A DNA stretch of 64,000 nucleotides from Zarea fungicola (GCA_900169235.1 FWCC01000375.1:1-64000); one strand, 5' to 3'. Counted from the stretch's first letter, positions 10,195-21,832 are shown. Numbers and translations are program-made. The notes: generated from the letters alone by a model not told the origin.

Positions 10195-11594
10195 CTAAAG
10201 GCGACTGGGCCTTGCAAACCCCATAGTGTAGTTCAATCCATCCCATATAGTATAGTAGTTTTTCAGCAGCGGCGAACCGATTAGCCAAAGCCCTTTGCCA
10301 TCTGGCGTTTTAAATGGTTTCAACGGGCTGACGAAAACGGCTTCACACTCCTCTTCCTGTCCAGGGAACGGTCCCAAGTTAAAAGAATCTTTGGGCAGAG
10401 TAATGTTGAATTCTCCACCTGGGCCCCAGCGAAAAGTCACATTCGCAGCGATGCTATCCAGAACAGCGCAGCGAGCACCCCAACTTCCTAGCTTGCCAAC
10501 AGGCTTGATCTCTGTAGAGATGGCAGCATACAAATCCTGTGTTGTCTGTAGATCGGGTGGCTGGATATAAGCTGTTCCCGTATCAAGTCCAACCACTGCA
10601 GGGGTAAGCGGTTTGCCTGTTGTCGAGTTGTTCACAGCCTTATTATCAATGTAAACAGCAGACTGGTCCATTATGAAACGCTGAAACGCGACGCTCTCAT
10701 TCAAATTTAACGCAACCGTGGTAATTGGCCCCTCAAAGCGTTCCTTATTAACGCCTCCAAGTGTTAGCTCGCCACCCGACTCATGACCCGGATTCATAAA
10801 GAAAGAGAACTCCGGCGATTCCAACTGGCCGCTATAGTATAAATGCCAGTAGAAAGATGTCGCGGTCGCACTGATATCGGAAGAGTTTACAGTTGCCATT
10901 CCTAAGATTCCGTTAGGCACTATATCAGTCAACGTTGTGTAGTTGTCGCAGAGCAGGAACTGCTGATCTGTATGTTTCAAGCCGAACAGGTTTACTGTGT
11001 CGGCGACGACAAACCCGCTGGGACCTTCAGGCATCGGCAAGGGGAACTGGTTGGTGCCGGTGGAGAAGCCAAAGTTTTCTCGATTTCCAGGAACTCGTCT
11101 GAAAGTGGATGACATATTCGGCTCGAAGAGTTTTGTACCCTCACAATTGGTGCAGTTGCCCTGCGCCAATAGCAAGTCGGCCGAGCCCGTATCAAAAAAG
11201 ACAGTACTGCTCACTCCATGTCAGTCGTCTGGCACCAATGTCGTCTATAATGAGACCCAACTAACAAGTTTTGCGGCGGTGTGCCTACACTGATAATACT
11301 ATACCACTACACGGTCCCCATTAGAAAAGTTTCCATGTCTAAGCCAGTCGTATATGTTACTATTCATACCTGAAGATCCGTACCATTGATCCAATCCATC
11401 AACGGATCATGGGCTGGTTCAAGTACACCATTAACGCTCCGTCTCACAGAGTTTTCATGTCTTTCCGCCCACCAAGCAGGCGACCTGCCTGATACGCGCC
11501 GCGACATGAGCGGCACCACCACGGGAGTTGCTCTGGCCTGAGCCATAGTAGCTGCTGCGGCTGCAAAATAATTTAGAATGCTACTTGGCTTCAT
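10195..11594 (-). CDS. secreted pepsin-like aspartic protease (family A1)
   Basis: Three exons fit on the minus strand: 11594-11370, 11306-11266 and 11206-10195, with introns of 63 and 59 nt; the product is 425 residues. The join of exons 2 and 3 rebuilds VGTPPQNFTVFFDTGS, the first catalytic aspartate motif and its usual lead-in, which strongly supports the 41-nt middle exon. The second catalytic motif is VGLDTGTAYIQPP. The N-terminus, MKPSSILNYFAAAAATMAQA, looks like a signal peptide, followed by a prosegment of about 60 residues ending in WINGTDLQ. Several N-glycosylation sequons occur. It should be an extracellular acid protease. It ends without an obvious GPI signal. Flanking DNA is repeat-rich with no clear partners. 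Confidence 0.85.
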
Positions 11595-12365
11595 TCTGTA
11601 TATGTACGTAGTACAGTTCTTTGGTGAGCACAGGCCGTAAAAAGTAGGTGCCTTCTTCAAAAGGTTGGGTGACTTTTGTCCCCCATCTTTAAGCGGCGGA
11701 TCACATCTTATTTCTAACAAGTTAGCATTTGTTTACCATGGGGTTTAGCCAGTCCTAGCGTTAATCTCGGCTACGCAAATATCTCCGGAACTCGCTATAA
11801 AGCGCCCTAGCCTTGATCTACATAATAAGTGTCTCCGAGTATCGCTATAAAAGCCGACCGGCGAGAACAAAAAGGGTTATTTAACTAGTGGTTGCGTTTT
11901 GAGAAGCATATTATGTGCGCCTCGAGTTAATTGGCTGGGTGATATCTTACGATCTAGCCAGACGCTAGAGTATCTGGCTACCAGGTGAGCCAGAATGTGA
12001 AGGACATCGTCGTAATGTTTATTACGGGCGTCTAACCTAGCGACGAAAGTTTTAACCCCCACACATTCGTTGCCCAAAATTCGGTTCACGATAACTAATC
12101 CAGACCCTCGGGCAATGAAATGCGCTAAAATGGCCTAGTTGGCTGCATGAACCATTACAACTAGGGCGACTCGAAAACAATATGCACCCACGCGGCGTAG
12201 GATCATTGTCCAGAGGCTTGTGTCATTCATCAGCAGCGTAAAAGCTAACGAATCACTGTAGTTTCGGTGTATCTCAGCCAGATTCACTGGCTGCTCCACA
12301 AGGGTTTTTTTTTCTCGCGCTTTATTGGCCTTCAGCTTTGTCCCCATCCCAATAAACATCAGAGG
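11595..12365. other. intergenic stretch, no supported gene
   Basis: This includes the promoter side of the aspartic protease. Two minus-strand frames of about 70 codons (11877-12089, 12135-12359) have no recognised motif and no clear start context. Confidence 0.35.
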
Positions 12366-12728
12366 TTACGACATCGTCTCAACGGATAACTTCATCATTC
12401 TAGCATCTGAAGGACTGTGGGGCACCGGTGTCGGACGGCCACTCGTTGGCTGAAAGTAAACCGAGTTGGGAAGCAAAATAATGTCAACAGAAGAGTTTGA
12501 ACGACCTTGCCAACCAACTGAATACACATCCACACCACTGCCCCAGGAGAAGCATTTTCCAGAGCGAGCCAGAATATCTTGGTTGTTCCATGGAAATGAA
12601 GTGGCGTCTTGACCGTCGTTGCCACCGCAAGTAGCAGAAAATGCCCAGATTGTGATAATAATAAACGTGTTCCGTTCTTCTAGCCTAGATATAATTATGT
12701 CGTTTCCAGCACCCCCCAACTCAATCAA
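12366..12728 (-). pseudogene. probable partial relative of the secreted-protein family
   Basis: A minus-strand frame of about 120 codons contains TIWAFSATCGG, then FPWNN and GKCFSWGSGVDVYSVGW. The spacing and residues resemble the C-terminal half of the 4252-4793 protein (a WLW..DCSG block, then GPGCFSF and GSGNKLDMYSV). No signal-peptide exon is evident and the frame begins at a TTG, so it looks truncated. It could also be a real gene with an unseen upstream exon. The relationship is judged by eye from pattern, not alignment. Confidence 0.38.
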
Positions 12729-13234
12729 GCAGGGAACCCTGGCCTCTTTTTATTTTGGCTGATTCTTCATGTACGCACTGAATCAGGTATTATAGGGTGG
12801 CTACGAAGCCTAGATAGCTACTCAGCAACATCCATGTAATCGTCCCATTCAAATCCCCTTAGAATACTACGAAACCGCTTGGCAACGTGTTGATACTAAC
12901 AGGTACACGCTTCCGAAATTTAGGGTTTGGATAGGGTTAGATTTAACTACTGAAACTAGTTAGCTGGCTATTTATTTTCCCCGAGGAAATGTGAATCGCT
13001 GCTTTTAAGAAAACGATTAATTTTGGATGGGAAATAAAGTAGCACGATAGAGGCCCTTGCGGCTGATTTCCCCGCTCGGGCTGAACACTTGATATAGTTA
13101 CGCCTTCCCGATCCGACTTCTACTTCATTATTTGCACTGAATTTACACTGAAAGTCACTTTGCCAGTCTTCCGCGACTAAGATTATTCCGTTTCAAAGTC
13201 AGCTTGTTGTTTTATTTTACCCTGATCGGCGACA
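12729..13234. other. promoter side of the first HET gene
   Basis: No gene is seen. AT-rich sequence leads into the ATG at 13235. Confidence 0.35.
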
Positions 13235-15328
13235 ATGGCTAGCAGCGATGGTAGCTCAATAGACCCTCCACTGTTCGGAAAGCCACGCTGGCTCGGCTTC
13301 TGTCATGACGGATACCCAGTGGTGCCACTAGCTCAGTATTTAAAGCTCCGAGAAAAGGACCCCTACAACACCCAGGGACGAGACCCCAACCTGCGAGCGC
13401 GGGTGATGGCTGCAAGAGAGCAAAGCCTGCTCACATTTGGTCTATTAGAGGCGATTACAGACCAGCACGTCCCAGAGCGCACATTAATCACGAATGAATC
13501 AGGGCAGCCGGTAATGACAAAAAATGGGCTGCGCCGGCTGATTGAAGGGTTTACCGCTAGGATCCAGGGAATGCAGCAAGAAGAGCGCGAGCTATGCGCG
13601 GACCGCCTTTTCACGACCCTCGCCGAAATGCATTCCAGGTTAACACAGCATAAGGAGCTGGACTTCCGGATCTTCAAACCTTTGGGGAGTGATGTAGCGA
13701 GTATGGTCTGCTTTATTGCTTCCCTCGGAGAAGCACTGCTAATGTGTGGCGCGAAATGGATGCGGCGAAAAGGGTTTACCTGGTTGTGGATATTGATTCC
13801 TTCTTTTAGAGCAAGCCTGGAAAACCTCATGACATCGGACGGCTGGTGTCCTTCGATTGTCAATTACCTCATTAGTGTTACTTCCATATCAACGCTAGAA
13901 TACGCTCATCTATGTGGTCCGGCAAAGGATGGCAAGTCTCATGCCAAATGTTCGACAGAATCATGTGCAACCTATGTTATTGACGAGAAAACCTATACGC
14001 AAAAGCATACGCCGCAATGCGAATCGGCGCCGCGGATGGCGTGCCCGCACACCGCTCCGCCGTTTCACGATGTATCGCAGCTCCTCGCTCAGGACGAGAT
14101 ACCCGTCATAACTTTGGGCGGCGGATTTGATGGCCGCTCCGCTGAATTTCAAGTGAAGAATGCAGCAAATGCACCATACGTCGCAATCTCACATGTATGG
14201 GCCGATGGGCTCGGTAGCTCAACGGAGACTGGACTTCCGACTTGCCAGCTGCGCCGAATCGCCTCACTCGTGTCACAGATTATGCCAGGTGCCGCATTCT
14301 GGATGGATAGTCTCTGTATACCAGAAACAAAAAACCTACGAAAGAAAGCTATAGGATTAATGTCACGCACATATGGCGAAGCAGAGGCAGTACTTGTCCT
14401 GGACAGGGGTATGCAGCTCTGTCATTCTGCTGACGAGCCAGCTCTTAACATGTTGCGCGTCCGTACTTCTGGCTGGATGCAGCGTCTCTGGACACTCCAA
14501 GAGGCTGTCTTATCCAAGGAGCTCTACTTTTCTCTTTCTGACAATCTGCTGCCGTTGTCACAACTCCTTGATTCAGCAAAGGATTTATGGCTGTTGCGAC
14601 ATACGACCGAATTGGCAATGGAGCTGGTTCGACTGGGGAAGGGCCGTGCGGGGTTGTATTCGCTTGCTGACGTATCTCGTTCACTGAGATGGAGGACCAC
14701 GAACAGACCTTCTGATGAAACTCTGGCGATTGCAAGCCTACTTGGCGTCTCTGCTTCCATCCTGGTAAATTTGCCGGAGGAGGAGCGAATGATTCGTATG
14801 CTTCAGGAGATTGGCAGGTTTCCAAGAAACATCTTGTATCTACACGCGCGCAAGCTACAAGTTCCGGGATTCCGCTGGGCCCCAGCGTCGTTCATGAGCG
14901 CTCATGGAAGTGTTTCTGGTGGTATATACCTATCTGTCGCCTCACCCGACGCAACATTGACGACAAGAGGTCTTGAAGGCATACAATACGGTGTCTCCTT
15001 TGGCAAGACGACATTTGAGAATGGGCAAGGGTGGAAGCTGAAGGATCAGAGAACAGGCCACTTATATGTATTGATTGACCCATATGATGAGCCAGGAAGC
15101 TACGAATGCGACATGTTATTGCTGGAAGACTGCATGCCGAATTGGAGTTCTGTGCCTTGTGTTGCCGTTCTCAAGATCCAGGGAAGGTTGGAAAACGCTA
15201 GGCAGGGCTTGTCTCTTCCTTTGTATTGCGACTATAAGAGGCGACTGGTTTTGCGGCACTTGGAACTCAGAGGTGAATCCGATGTAACCTCTACCACTTC
15301 TATGAAGGTAAATGTATGTGTAGGCTAA
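13235..15328 (+). CDS. HET-domain protein 1
   Basis: A single-exon gene of 697 residues. The HET (heterokaryon incompatibility) core spans roughly residues 310-425: YVAISHVWADGLG, then FWMDSLCIPE and YGEAEAVLVLD, then WMQRLWTLQEAVLSKELYF. These are the three conserved blocks of the family. Before it lies a long N-terminal part with several cysteines and histidines and an aromatic-rich segment near 190-215. No NACHT or WD40 module is present. HET proteins act in non-self recognition and regulated cell death in fungi; the partner of this one cannot be told. It lies upstream of, and in the same direction as, the metabolic genes but is probably not part of a pathway. Confidence 0.82.
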   Translation: MASSDGSSIDPPLFGKPRWLGFCHDGYPVVPLAQYLKLREKDPYNTQGRDPNLRARVMAAREQSLLTFGLLEAITDQHVPERTLITNESGQPVMTKNGLRRLIEGFTARIQGMQQEERELCADRLFTTLAEMHSRLTQHKELDFRIFKPLGSDVASMVCFIASLGEALLMCGAKWMRRKGFTWLWILIPSFRASLENLMTSDGWCPSIVNYLISVTSISTLEYAHLCGPAKDGKSHAKCSTESCATYVIDEKTYTQKHTPQCESAPRMACPHTAPPFHDVSQLLAQDEIPVITLGGGFDGRSAEFQVKNAANAPYVAISHVWADGLGSSTETGLPTCQLRRIASLVSQIMPGAAFWMDSLCIPETKNLRKKAIGLMSRTYGEAEAVLVLDRGMQLCHSADEPALNMLRVRTSGWMQRLWTLQEAVLSKELYFSLSDNLLPLSQLLDSAKDLWLLRHTTELAMELVRLGKGRAGLYSLADVSRSLRWRTTNRPSDETLAIASLLGVSASILVNLPEEERMIRMLQEIGRFPRNILYLHARKLQVPGFRWAPASFMSAHGSVSGGIYLSVASPDATLTTRGLEGIQYGVSFGKTTFENGQGWKLKDQRTGHLYVLIDPYDEPGSYECDMLLLEDCMPNWSSVPCVAVLKIQGRLENARQGLSLPLYCDYKRRLVLRHLELRGESDVTSTTSMKVNVCVG

Positions 15329-15498
15329 AGATAAATTGGAAATTGAGAAGATGAAGTTTGGATCAAAGTTTTAACTGAAGTGCGCAAAAAAAGGACCCAG
15401 AAGCAGGGCAACCAGATTTGGCTAATGAGCTGCTGCTAAGCTTGTTGGCTTTGCAAAGCGTCTCCATGTCCCTCATGTAAACAACCTCGTAACCATAG

Positions 15499-17103
15499 CT
15501 AGGCGTCGTTGAGTAAATCCCAGATCTCTAGGCCCTTGTCCCATTCATCGTCCTCCCATACGTCTGTTCCACCGTCACTCCTCCACCGCTGCATCTCCCT
15601 TGGCTCTCTCGGACCCCAATCGAACATCTCGCCGTTGACAAAGGCCGCAAATCCTTCGTTCCAGCGTCGCAGCCATTTTTTCTCCTGGTTAGTCAGATCC
15701 TCGGAAAAGTTCGCCCCCCAAAACCAAATGGGGATGTCACTCGAGTGCGTCACCCCCCACTCGATTGGTATGCTCTCGTCTACACACTTTACCCGTCTAT
15801 CGAACCGGTATCGCAACACGTCCGCACCAGGACGGAGGCCGCCCTTGAACAGTTTGTCATGGAATCCGCGCTCTAGGCCATGCACTTGCATATTTGCGTA
15901 AACGTGTCCGAATAATGTCTTCCAATCTTCGTATTTCGATGGCAGTGTTTGGCTCACACCGCAGTAGTACGTCATGAGGCGCTGTACAACCACTTTCGGG
16001 TACTCGGCACAAAGACGCATATAAACGCCGTCGTATGAATCTTCAGGCGGCCGCCAGTTGCGATAGATGGTATGCTCATCTCTGCATTCCCCATTGAGCA
16101 ACGTAATACCGTGTTGCTTCATTCTTGTAGCAAAATCCCCATTGTTAATCTTTGCCACGAGGTCTCGAGGGTAAAAGCGACCATCATCAAGAAGTCGGAA
16201 CTCAGAAATCTTCATACTGCTCTGTACCTCGATCAAATCAATATAGGGCATGTTTCGTAGCATGTCCAGTTTCGTTTCGGACGGCAACGTCAGTGGGATG
16301 CCAAGTCTTGTGATGAACTCATCGAACTGGGCCTGTTGCTCTACCATTGTCTTGGGTGTGACGCCAGGCCCATTGGAAAACATGGCGATTCTTCGAATGA
16401 TGGCATCAGCACGTGGAACACAATAGAGCTCATGCGCTAGTTGCTGGAAGGCAGAATAGCCTCCGGCAGAGTACCCAGAAACGGTTATATTTGATTCGTC
16501 TCCGCCAAAACAGGATATGTTTGCGTGTGTCCACTCCAAAGCAGCCCTTTGATCCCACAAGCCCATGTTGCCAAAAGGCTCACCATTTCTTCTTGCCTCG
16601 GCCGCAAGTTCCGTACCCGAGAGAAAGCCAAACGCATTCAGCCTGTAGGAGGGCAAGACCAAAATGGCCCTAAACGATGAGTCCTGCAGGAGTGGTGCCA
16701 ACGACGCCGGTTGCCAGTTTGCACTTCCCCACTGAAGGAAACCCCCATGGAAATAGACGCAGACTGGCCAACCTGCCCTGGGGCAAGGCCCAGAAGGTAT
16801 CCATATGTTCAGCTGAAGACAGTCTTCGTCAAACAGGGCTTTGTCTGGCGGATTACGGGATGGAGGCTGTGGACAGATCCTCGTGCCTCCCCTAAAATTA
16901 CCAGGGTTTACAGCTGTGCCGTAGCTATAGTCCTGAGGTAATTTGCGAGGCGCGCGAAACCGATATTCGCCGGTTGGGGGCAGGGCGTAGGGGAGACCTC
17001 CGAAATACTGTACAGCTGGGTCGTTGTCCAATGTCAATGTTAAACCCTCGATATGGCCCAACTTACCGGCATCAAATCGGTAGATTGATTGACGGTATGC
17101 CAT
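15499..17103 (-). CDS. type B carboxylesterase / alpha-beta hydrolase
   Basis: A single-exon protein of 534 residues. I place the start at the ATG at 17103 (MAYRQSIYRFDAG, good context); the frame extends upstream only from a TTG. Family signatures are EDCLQLNIW, the oxyanion-hole segment VYFHGGFLQWG, and the nucleophile elbow VSGYSAGGYS with Ser near residue 212. The SYRLNAFGF and GNMGLWDQRAALEW blocks are also typical. There is no signal peptide, so it should be intracellular. It is transcribed divergently from the ligase at 17802 across a 698-bp gap that holds a CCGG-N8-CCGG palindrome. It likely hydrolyses an ester or activated acyl group; the substrate is unknown. Confidence 0.82.
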   Translation of the reverse strand: MAYRQSIYRFDAGKLGHIEGLTLTLDNDPAVQYFGGLPYALPPTGEYRFRAPRKLPQDYSYGTAVNPGNFRGGTRICPQPPSRNPPDKALFDEDCLQLNIWIPSGPCPRAGWPVCVYFHGGFLQWGSANWQPASLAPLLQDSSFRAILVLPSYRLNAFGFLSGTELAAEARRNGEPFGNMGLWDQRAALEWTHANISCFGGDESNITVSGYSAGGYSAFQQLAHELYCVPRADAIIRRIAMFSNGPGVTPKTMVEQQAQFDEFITRLGIPLTLPSETKLDMLRNMPYIDLIEVQSSMKISEFRLLDDGRFYPRDLVAKINNGDFATRMKQHGITLLNGECRDEHTIYRNWRPPEDSYDGVYMRLCAEYPKVVVQRLMTYYCGVSQTLPSKYEDWKTLFGHVYANMQVHGLERGFHDKLFKGGLRPGADVLRYRFDRRVKCVDESIPIEWGVTHSSDIPIWFWGANFSEDLTNQEKKWLRRWNEGFAAFVNGEMFDWGPREPREMQRWRSDGGTDVWEDDEWDKGLEIWDLLNDA

Positions 17104-17801
17104 GACAGAGGTGACCAGGTCTCGGTAGATGCTAGAATGGAAAAAGATCTCACTTGGCCATAGGCTAAGCAGACGTTGATTTGCCAACGTGGTGAATACC
17201 AAACTTCGAGTTTTAGACCGCCACTAAAACACTTTGTATGAGAGCTACTCCGGACATTGTTCCGCAACTTAGCCTGTCGACAATGCAGCTCTTGGTGTCG
17301 GACTACGCTTCGGCTCTATCTTCTGGAGGCCGGGTGGGGAACCGGGGTCGGTTCGGCCGGCTGACGTTGACCATGTGGCGCCCCTCGGCTTTGGGGCAAG
17401 ATTTGGAAAGCTTTATTAACTCATCACATGGCAGCGCACTCTGCCTACCTCCTTTCAATTGCAGAGGAACTTACGAAATTCAAGTTTCAAGTGGAAATCC
17501 GGATCCAAGTCCCCGAGAGTGGGTTCCAACGACAGCCGAGCAACGCGACAGCGGAGGTGGGACTCAGGCCGGTACAACCCGACTACTCCCCGGCCATTCT
17601 TCAGTGGAAGGAGAGCGTCATAAGTCTGTGCCTCAACTAAATCCTAGTGAACTATTTCCCGGTGGAAATACTTTGTATTACTTCATCATTTATCTTCCTA
17701 TTCGGGGTTTATGTCTATGAATACGACGACCTCGTAACAGGCCACAGTCAAGTTGGTCTCATCCACTTACTTTTCCTAGAGGTTCCTCTTCCGCCGTTAC
17801 A
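17104..17801. promoter_or_regulatory. divergent promoter of the esterase and ligase genes
   Basis: A 698-bp gap between two divergent starts. An open frame (17238-17720) crosses it but has no motif, and I take it as chance. It contains the palindrome at 17330-17345 and additional CGG/CCG triplets around 17345-17362. Confidence 0.5.
17330..17345. promoter_or_regulatory. candidate Zn2Cys6 operator, CCGG-N8-CCGG
   Basis: CCGGGTGGGGAACCGG differs at only 2 of 16 positions from CCGGTTGGGCAACCGG at 22148-22163. Both sit in divergent promoters of adjacent metabolic genes. Paired CCG/CGG triplets are the usual targets of binuclear zinc-cluster dimers, so a shared regulator is plausible. Binding is inferred. 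Confidence 0.5.
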
Positions 17802-19639
17802 ATGAGAGTCGAGCTTCAACAAACAGCAATACTTAAAGCCATAAGGGGGCAGGATCCGTCATCTACGGCTGTTGTGAATAACCTCTCGGGCGCCTCATTC
17901 ACATATGGGTCATTGCTGCAGGACATTGCGCAAGCCAGGCTTGGGTTTCTAAAGGCTATTAATGGCAATTTCGATATTGCTGGTGAACGAATCGCATTTC
18001 TTGTCGAAAGTGGATACAGCTTTGTAGGTATGTAGACACTTACATCGGGGATGTGTCGCTTGTCCTGCTGCATTGGTGGCTAAATATGAGAACAGTTACA
18101 TATCTTGCTATTCTGACCTCCAGCGCCATCGCAGTGCCGCTGGCGCCCTCTTTCCCACCAAATGAGCTACGTTATATATTGAACAATAGCGAGGCAGCCC
18201 TGCTGGTATCATCCGAATCTCACGCGAAACTGGCGGAAACCGTATTGCAGGATGGCTTGGACGAGACTCCCATTCCCCACCAGCTTGCCGCATTCGACCA
18301 GGAGAGCGAAGAGATTTTCGAAGTGGAGTGGATAGACACTGTTAACAGCTCTACCTGCGGTATGATGTTGTATACGTCTGGCACCACAGCGCGTCCGAAG
18401 GGTGTCCTGCTATCTGAAGCGACTTTGCTCGCGCAAGTCAAAAGCCTGCATAGCGCGTGGAATTACCAGCCGTCTGATCGTTTACTGCATATTCTGCCCC
18501 TGCATCACATTCATGGTATTGTCAATGCTTTACTAGCACCTTTGCTGGCTGGCTCTAGCGTTGAGTTTATGAGTCCCTTTAACGCGGAGCGAGTTTGGAA
18601 ACGATTGGCAGCACCCTTTCTGCCAGTGTCCTCGGCCAATGGCAGCATCCCCGATGGTAGCCAAGATTCAACATTGCAAGCCATTTCGTTTCTTACAGCT
18701 GTTCCCACAGTCTGGTCTCGACTGATTGCTTCCTATCCATTGCTCTCCGCAGAGCTCCAAAAAGCTGGCAAGGAAGCAATCACGAAGAAACATCTGCGCC
18801 TCAACATATCCGGCTCTGCTGCCCTCCCCAGTCCAGTTCGGATTGCATGGAGTGATCTCTCCGACGGCAACATTCTCCTCGAGCGTTATGGCATGACTGA
18901 GGTTGGCATGGCAATATCTTGCGGTCTAGACTATGCCGATCGTATCGAGAGTTCAGTTGGTTGGCCGATGCCCTCTGTTCAAATCCGCCTCGTGGAGAAG
19001 AACGAAGAGAGCGCGGAGGAAATCATTATTGAGCACGGTGAGGAGATTGACTCTGCGACCGGAAAAGAGCGTCAGGGCGAGATCCAGCTTCGCGGACCGA
19101 CAATCTTCACGGAGTACTGGCGTAACCCCACCGCAACGGAGAAAGAGTTTACCAGCGATGGCTGGTTCAAGACCGGTGACATCGCGACTCGGCGCTTCAT
19201 TCCCGGCACTGGGGACGGTAAATCAGGTTCTTGGGCCCGCGGACCCGTGTACTTCATCCAGGGCCGGCGCACTGCCGACATTATAAAGAGCGGTGGCGAG
19301 AAGGTCTCGGCGCTAGAAGTTGAGCGTGAGCTGCTTTCCCTGCCCAATGTCAGCGAGTGCGCCGTGGTCGGCTTGCCGTCTGAGAGCTGGGGCCAGAAAG
19401 TCGCAGCTGTTGTTGTCCAGTCAGAATCAGCCAAAGATGATGTGAATCCTTGGGGGTTGAAAGAAATGCGGCGTGATCTAAAGGAGCGTCTTGTCGCTTA
19501 CAAAGTTCCTCAGGACCTGGAGATTGTCAGCTCTATCAAGCGCAACGCGATGGGCAAAGTGAACAAAAAGGATTTGATAGAAGATGTCTTTGGAGATGTA
19601 CAGAGGATTAGGCGACGGAGTATAAGTCGCCGAATGTAG
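17802..19639 (+). CDS. acyl-CoA ligase, malonyl-CoA synthetase (ACSF3/MatB)-like
   Basis: Two exons, 17802-18027 and 18096-19639, with a 68-nt intron; 589 residues. Adenylate-forming motifs are all present: the phosphate loop MLYTSGTTARPKG, ERYGMTE, GWFKTGDIATR, and the A8-type FIQGRRTADIIKSGGEKVS. The terminal lysine is in NAMGKVNKKDL. The segment LHILPLHHIHGIVNALLAPL closely matches the malonyl/methylmalonyl-CoA synthetase branch rather than fatty acyl or aryl ligases. It should make malonyl-CoA (or a related dicarboxyl-CoA) from the acid, ATP and CoA. No clear mitochondrial presequence or PTS1 is seen. It is divergent from the esterase and convergent with the amidase. The substrate assignment is by family resemblance only. 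Confidence 0.82.
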
Positions 19640-19976
19640 GGGTGCTGCGATTCGCTTTGTATAGATGACTAGAAGTGTGGAGAGAATGACTAAACCCTCC
19701 AGTGTCGCATTTACAGGAATCGATAGCTGAATTTGAGTTTGAATGCCGAATGATGACACAAGTGATCTGCACCGATCGGACTACTACTCCTCGAATAACT
19801 GCTGCTGATATTGACACGTACGATTGCGTTACTCAAAGATTAAGGCTTGGGTTTGCTATACGATAGTAATATATATTACGGTTCTTGCCATTGCTACTAG
19901 ACTCACCACGTAGTCATAATTCAGCAGAACAGTGTGATATCTTCACCAGACTCTGTAATTGGAGTAGTTTATTTCG

Positions 19977-21832
19977 CTAGAGTAGCTTCTGTATTTGATG
20001 GGCAGCTCCAAGAACTTTCTCCTCTTCCAATCGGCGGCCTACAAGCTGTAGGCCAACCGTATGACCGTCCATTGTCTCATTATTGTACTGAGACCAGTTC
20101 TGAGCGTCAATTGTGTTACGCGGTATATATCCAGACGGGAGGTGGCCGTCGACATCCTTAGAGGCCTGCCCGGCCGGAAATGCCAGTGCAGTATAATCTA
20201 AGAAATTGAAGAGCTTTGTGTAGCCAACCCAGTGACAGGTACGGTGAGGCGTCGCAGTATGCGGCATCGTCGGTACTAGAAGAAGGTCGACCGAGCGATC
20301 AGAGCGTGACCGCGCGCAATTCCACATTTTGCTGTAAGCCTGCTGAGCAGCAATCTTTCTCTTATTCAGTTGCCAATACTCATACACAGAGATTGGCGCC
20401 ACCCTGTCGACCAGAGCTTGCACGCGCGGGAGAAATGGCTCTCCGCCTGCGACAACGTCGCGACGGATGTCTTCCCCTCCATCCACAACATAGTGCTCAT
20501 CCTGTGCAGGAATTGAATTATTAGAATCTGACTCAAAAAATATGTAGCACAGCTTACCATAATTCCAATGCAATCGGCATTTAAGGACGTATCCCAGGGA
20601 ACAAGCTCGTGGCCAGCGGCTTCGAGCTTTCGACAAATCTCTCTAAATACTCGTTCAACTGGGGGATGTACTTTGACACTGCCATCATCCAACATGACTC
20701 CTATAACGAGAGGTTTCTTTCTGTATTCTTGGAAAATGTCCTCCCTCCATGGGATCGGCAATAACTGAGGATCAACTGTCCAACTCTCAGCCTCAATCAC
20801 AGATTTTGTAGCTAGCGTGAGGGTGAGCAGTGACCTCGCCATGGGACCGACGACGGATGGAATGTGAATTTGCCCGTCCTGAGATACGGCCACACCTTGA
20901 TAGGATATTCTACCGCTCTAAAGTAGCCGAAAAGTCAGTGGTGTATACTTTTTCCGAATGCGCTTACGACTTACACTAGGTTTAAGGCCCCAAAGCCCGT
21001 TCATATGACTCGGAATGCGTATGGAACCACCTATATCTGTCCCCCAACCCAGAAATGAGCCATGGAGAGCGAGTAGAGCCGCTTCTCCTCCAGATGATCC
21101 ACCAGGTGTAAATTCCGGGTTCTTCGGGTGGGTTGTCAGGCCCCAGAGAGGATTTTCAGTTTCGCACCACTACAATTGATCAATACTCTACTCTTTGTTG
21201 GCGTCAGCAATAAATTTCTTACCAAGATGCTTTGAGGGACATTCGTCTTTGCGATGATGACTGCTCCGAGGCCTTTGAGTACTTGCACTAACAAGGCATC
21301 ACTGCTGGCCGGGGCGAAGGCACGGCCGACGTAGCCAAGAGTTGAGTCCATACCAGCGAGGTTGAACTGGTCCTTGAGGGAGATGGGTATGCCGTGTAAT
21401 GGCCCTCTCAGATGACCGTGCGCTTGTTGGAAAGAATCCAGCTCTTTCGCCTGATCCAAGGCCTCGTCGAAGTAAATCTCGGTCAAGCAGTTTGTCTGAC
21501 AAAGCTTTCATTAGCGTGACATCGTCTGTTACAGAGATTCAACTGCAAATCACCTTCGCTTGTGCTTCTTGGGCCCTAAAGGTATTGAGTCAGAAAGGGT
21601 CTAATGGATTTTGGAGTTTCGTCTGGACATACTTTCGAATGTGAGCTATGACGATTGCTTCGGCTGAAACCTCTTGAGCCTCCAGCATTCGCGTCAATTC
21701 TTGAACATCTTGTGCTGCAAGAATACGGTGGTACAGCCCCGAATCCTCATTATTGTAGCCGTATACCTTGCTAAGCTTTTCATCCCTCATTGCACGCTTC
21801 TCTGCAGCAACCTCTGTCCATGGCTGAGGCAT
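19977..21832 (-). CDS. amidase-signature hydrolase
   Basis: Six exons on the minus strand: 21832-21633, 21575-21554 (a 22-nt microexon), 21495-21223, 21169-20975, 20917-20558 and 20501-19977. The introns are 53-58 nt and every junction is phase-consistent; 524 residues. The Ser-cisSer-Lys triad of the family is visible: Lys115 in PISLKDQFN, Ser190 in GGSSGGE, and the nucleophile Ser214 in GTDIGGSIRIP. It hydrolyses an amide to acid and ammonia. It is convergent with the malonyl-CoA-synthetase-like ligase and divergent from the dienelactone hydrolase. In rhizobia a malonamidase of this family is linked to malonyl-CoA synthetase, which makes malonamate one candidate substrate. Fungal acetamidases and xenobiotic amidases are equally possible. 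Confidence 0.88.

Noticed and set aside
17104..17202. Upstream extension of the carboxylesterase by 33 codons
   Set aside because: The extension begins at a TTG; the ATG at 17103 has good context and fits the family start.
17238..17720. 160-codon frame between the esterase and the ligase
   Set aside because: No recognisable domain, lies in a divergent promoter, and overlaps the palindromic site.
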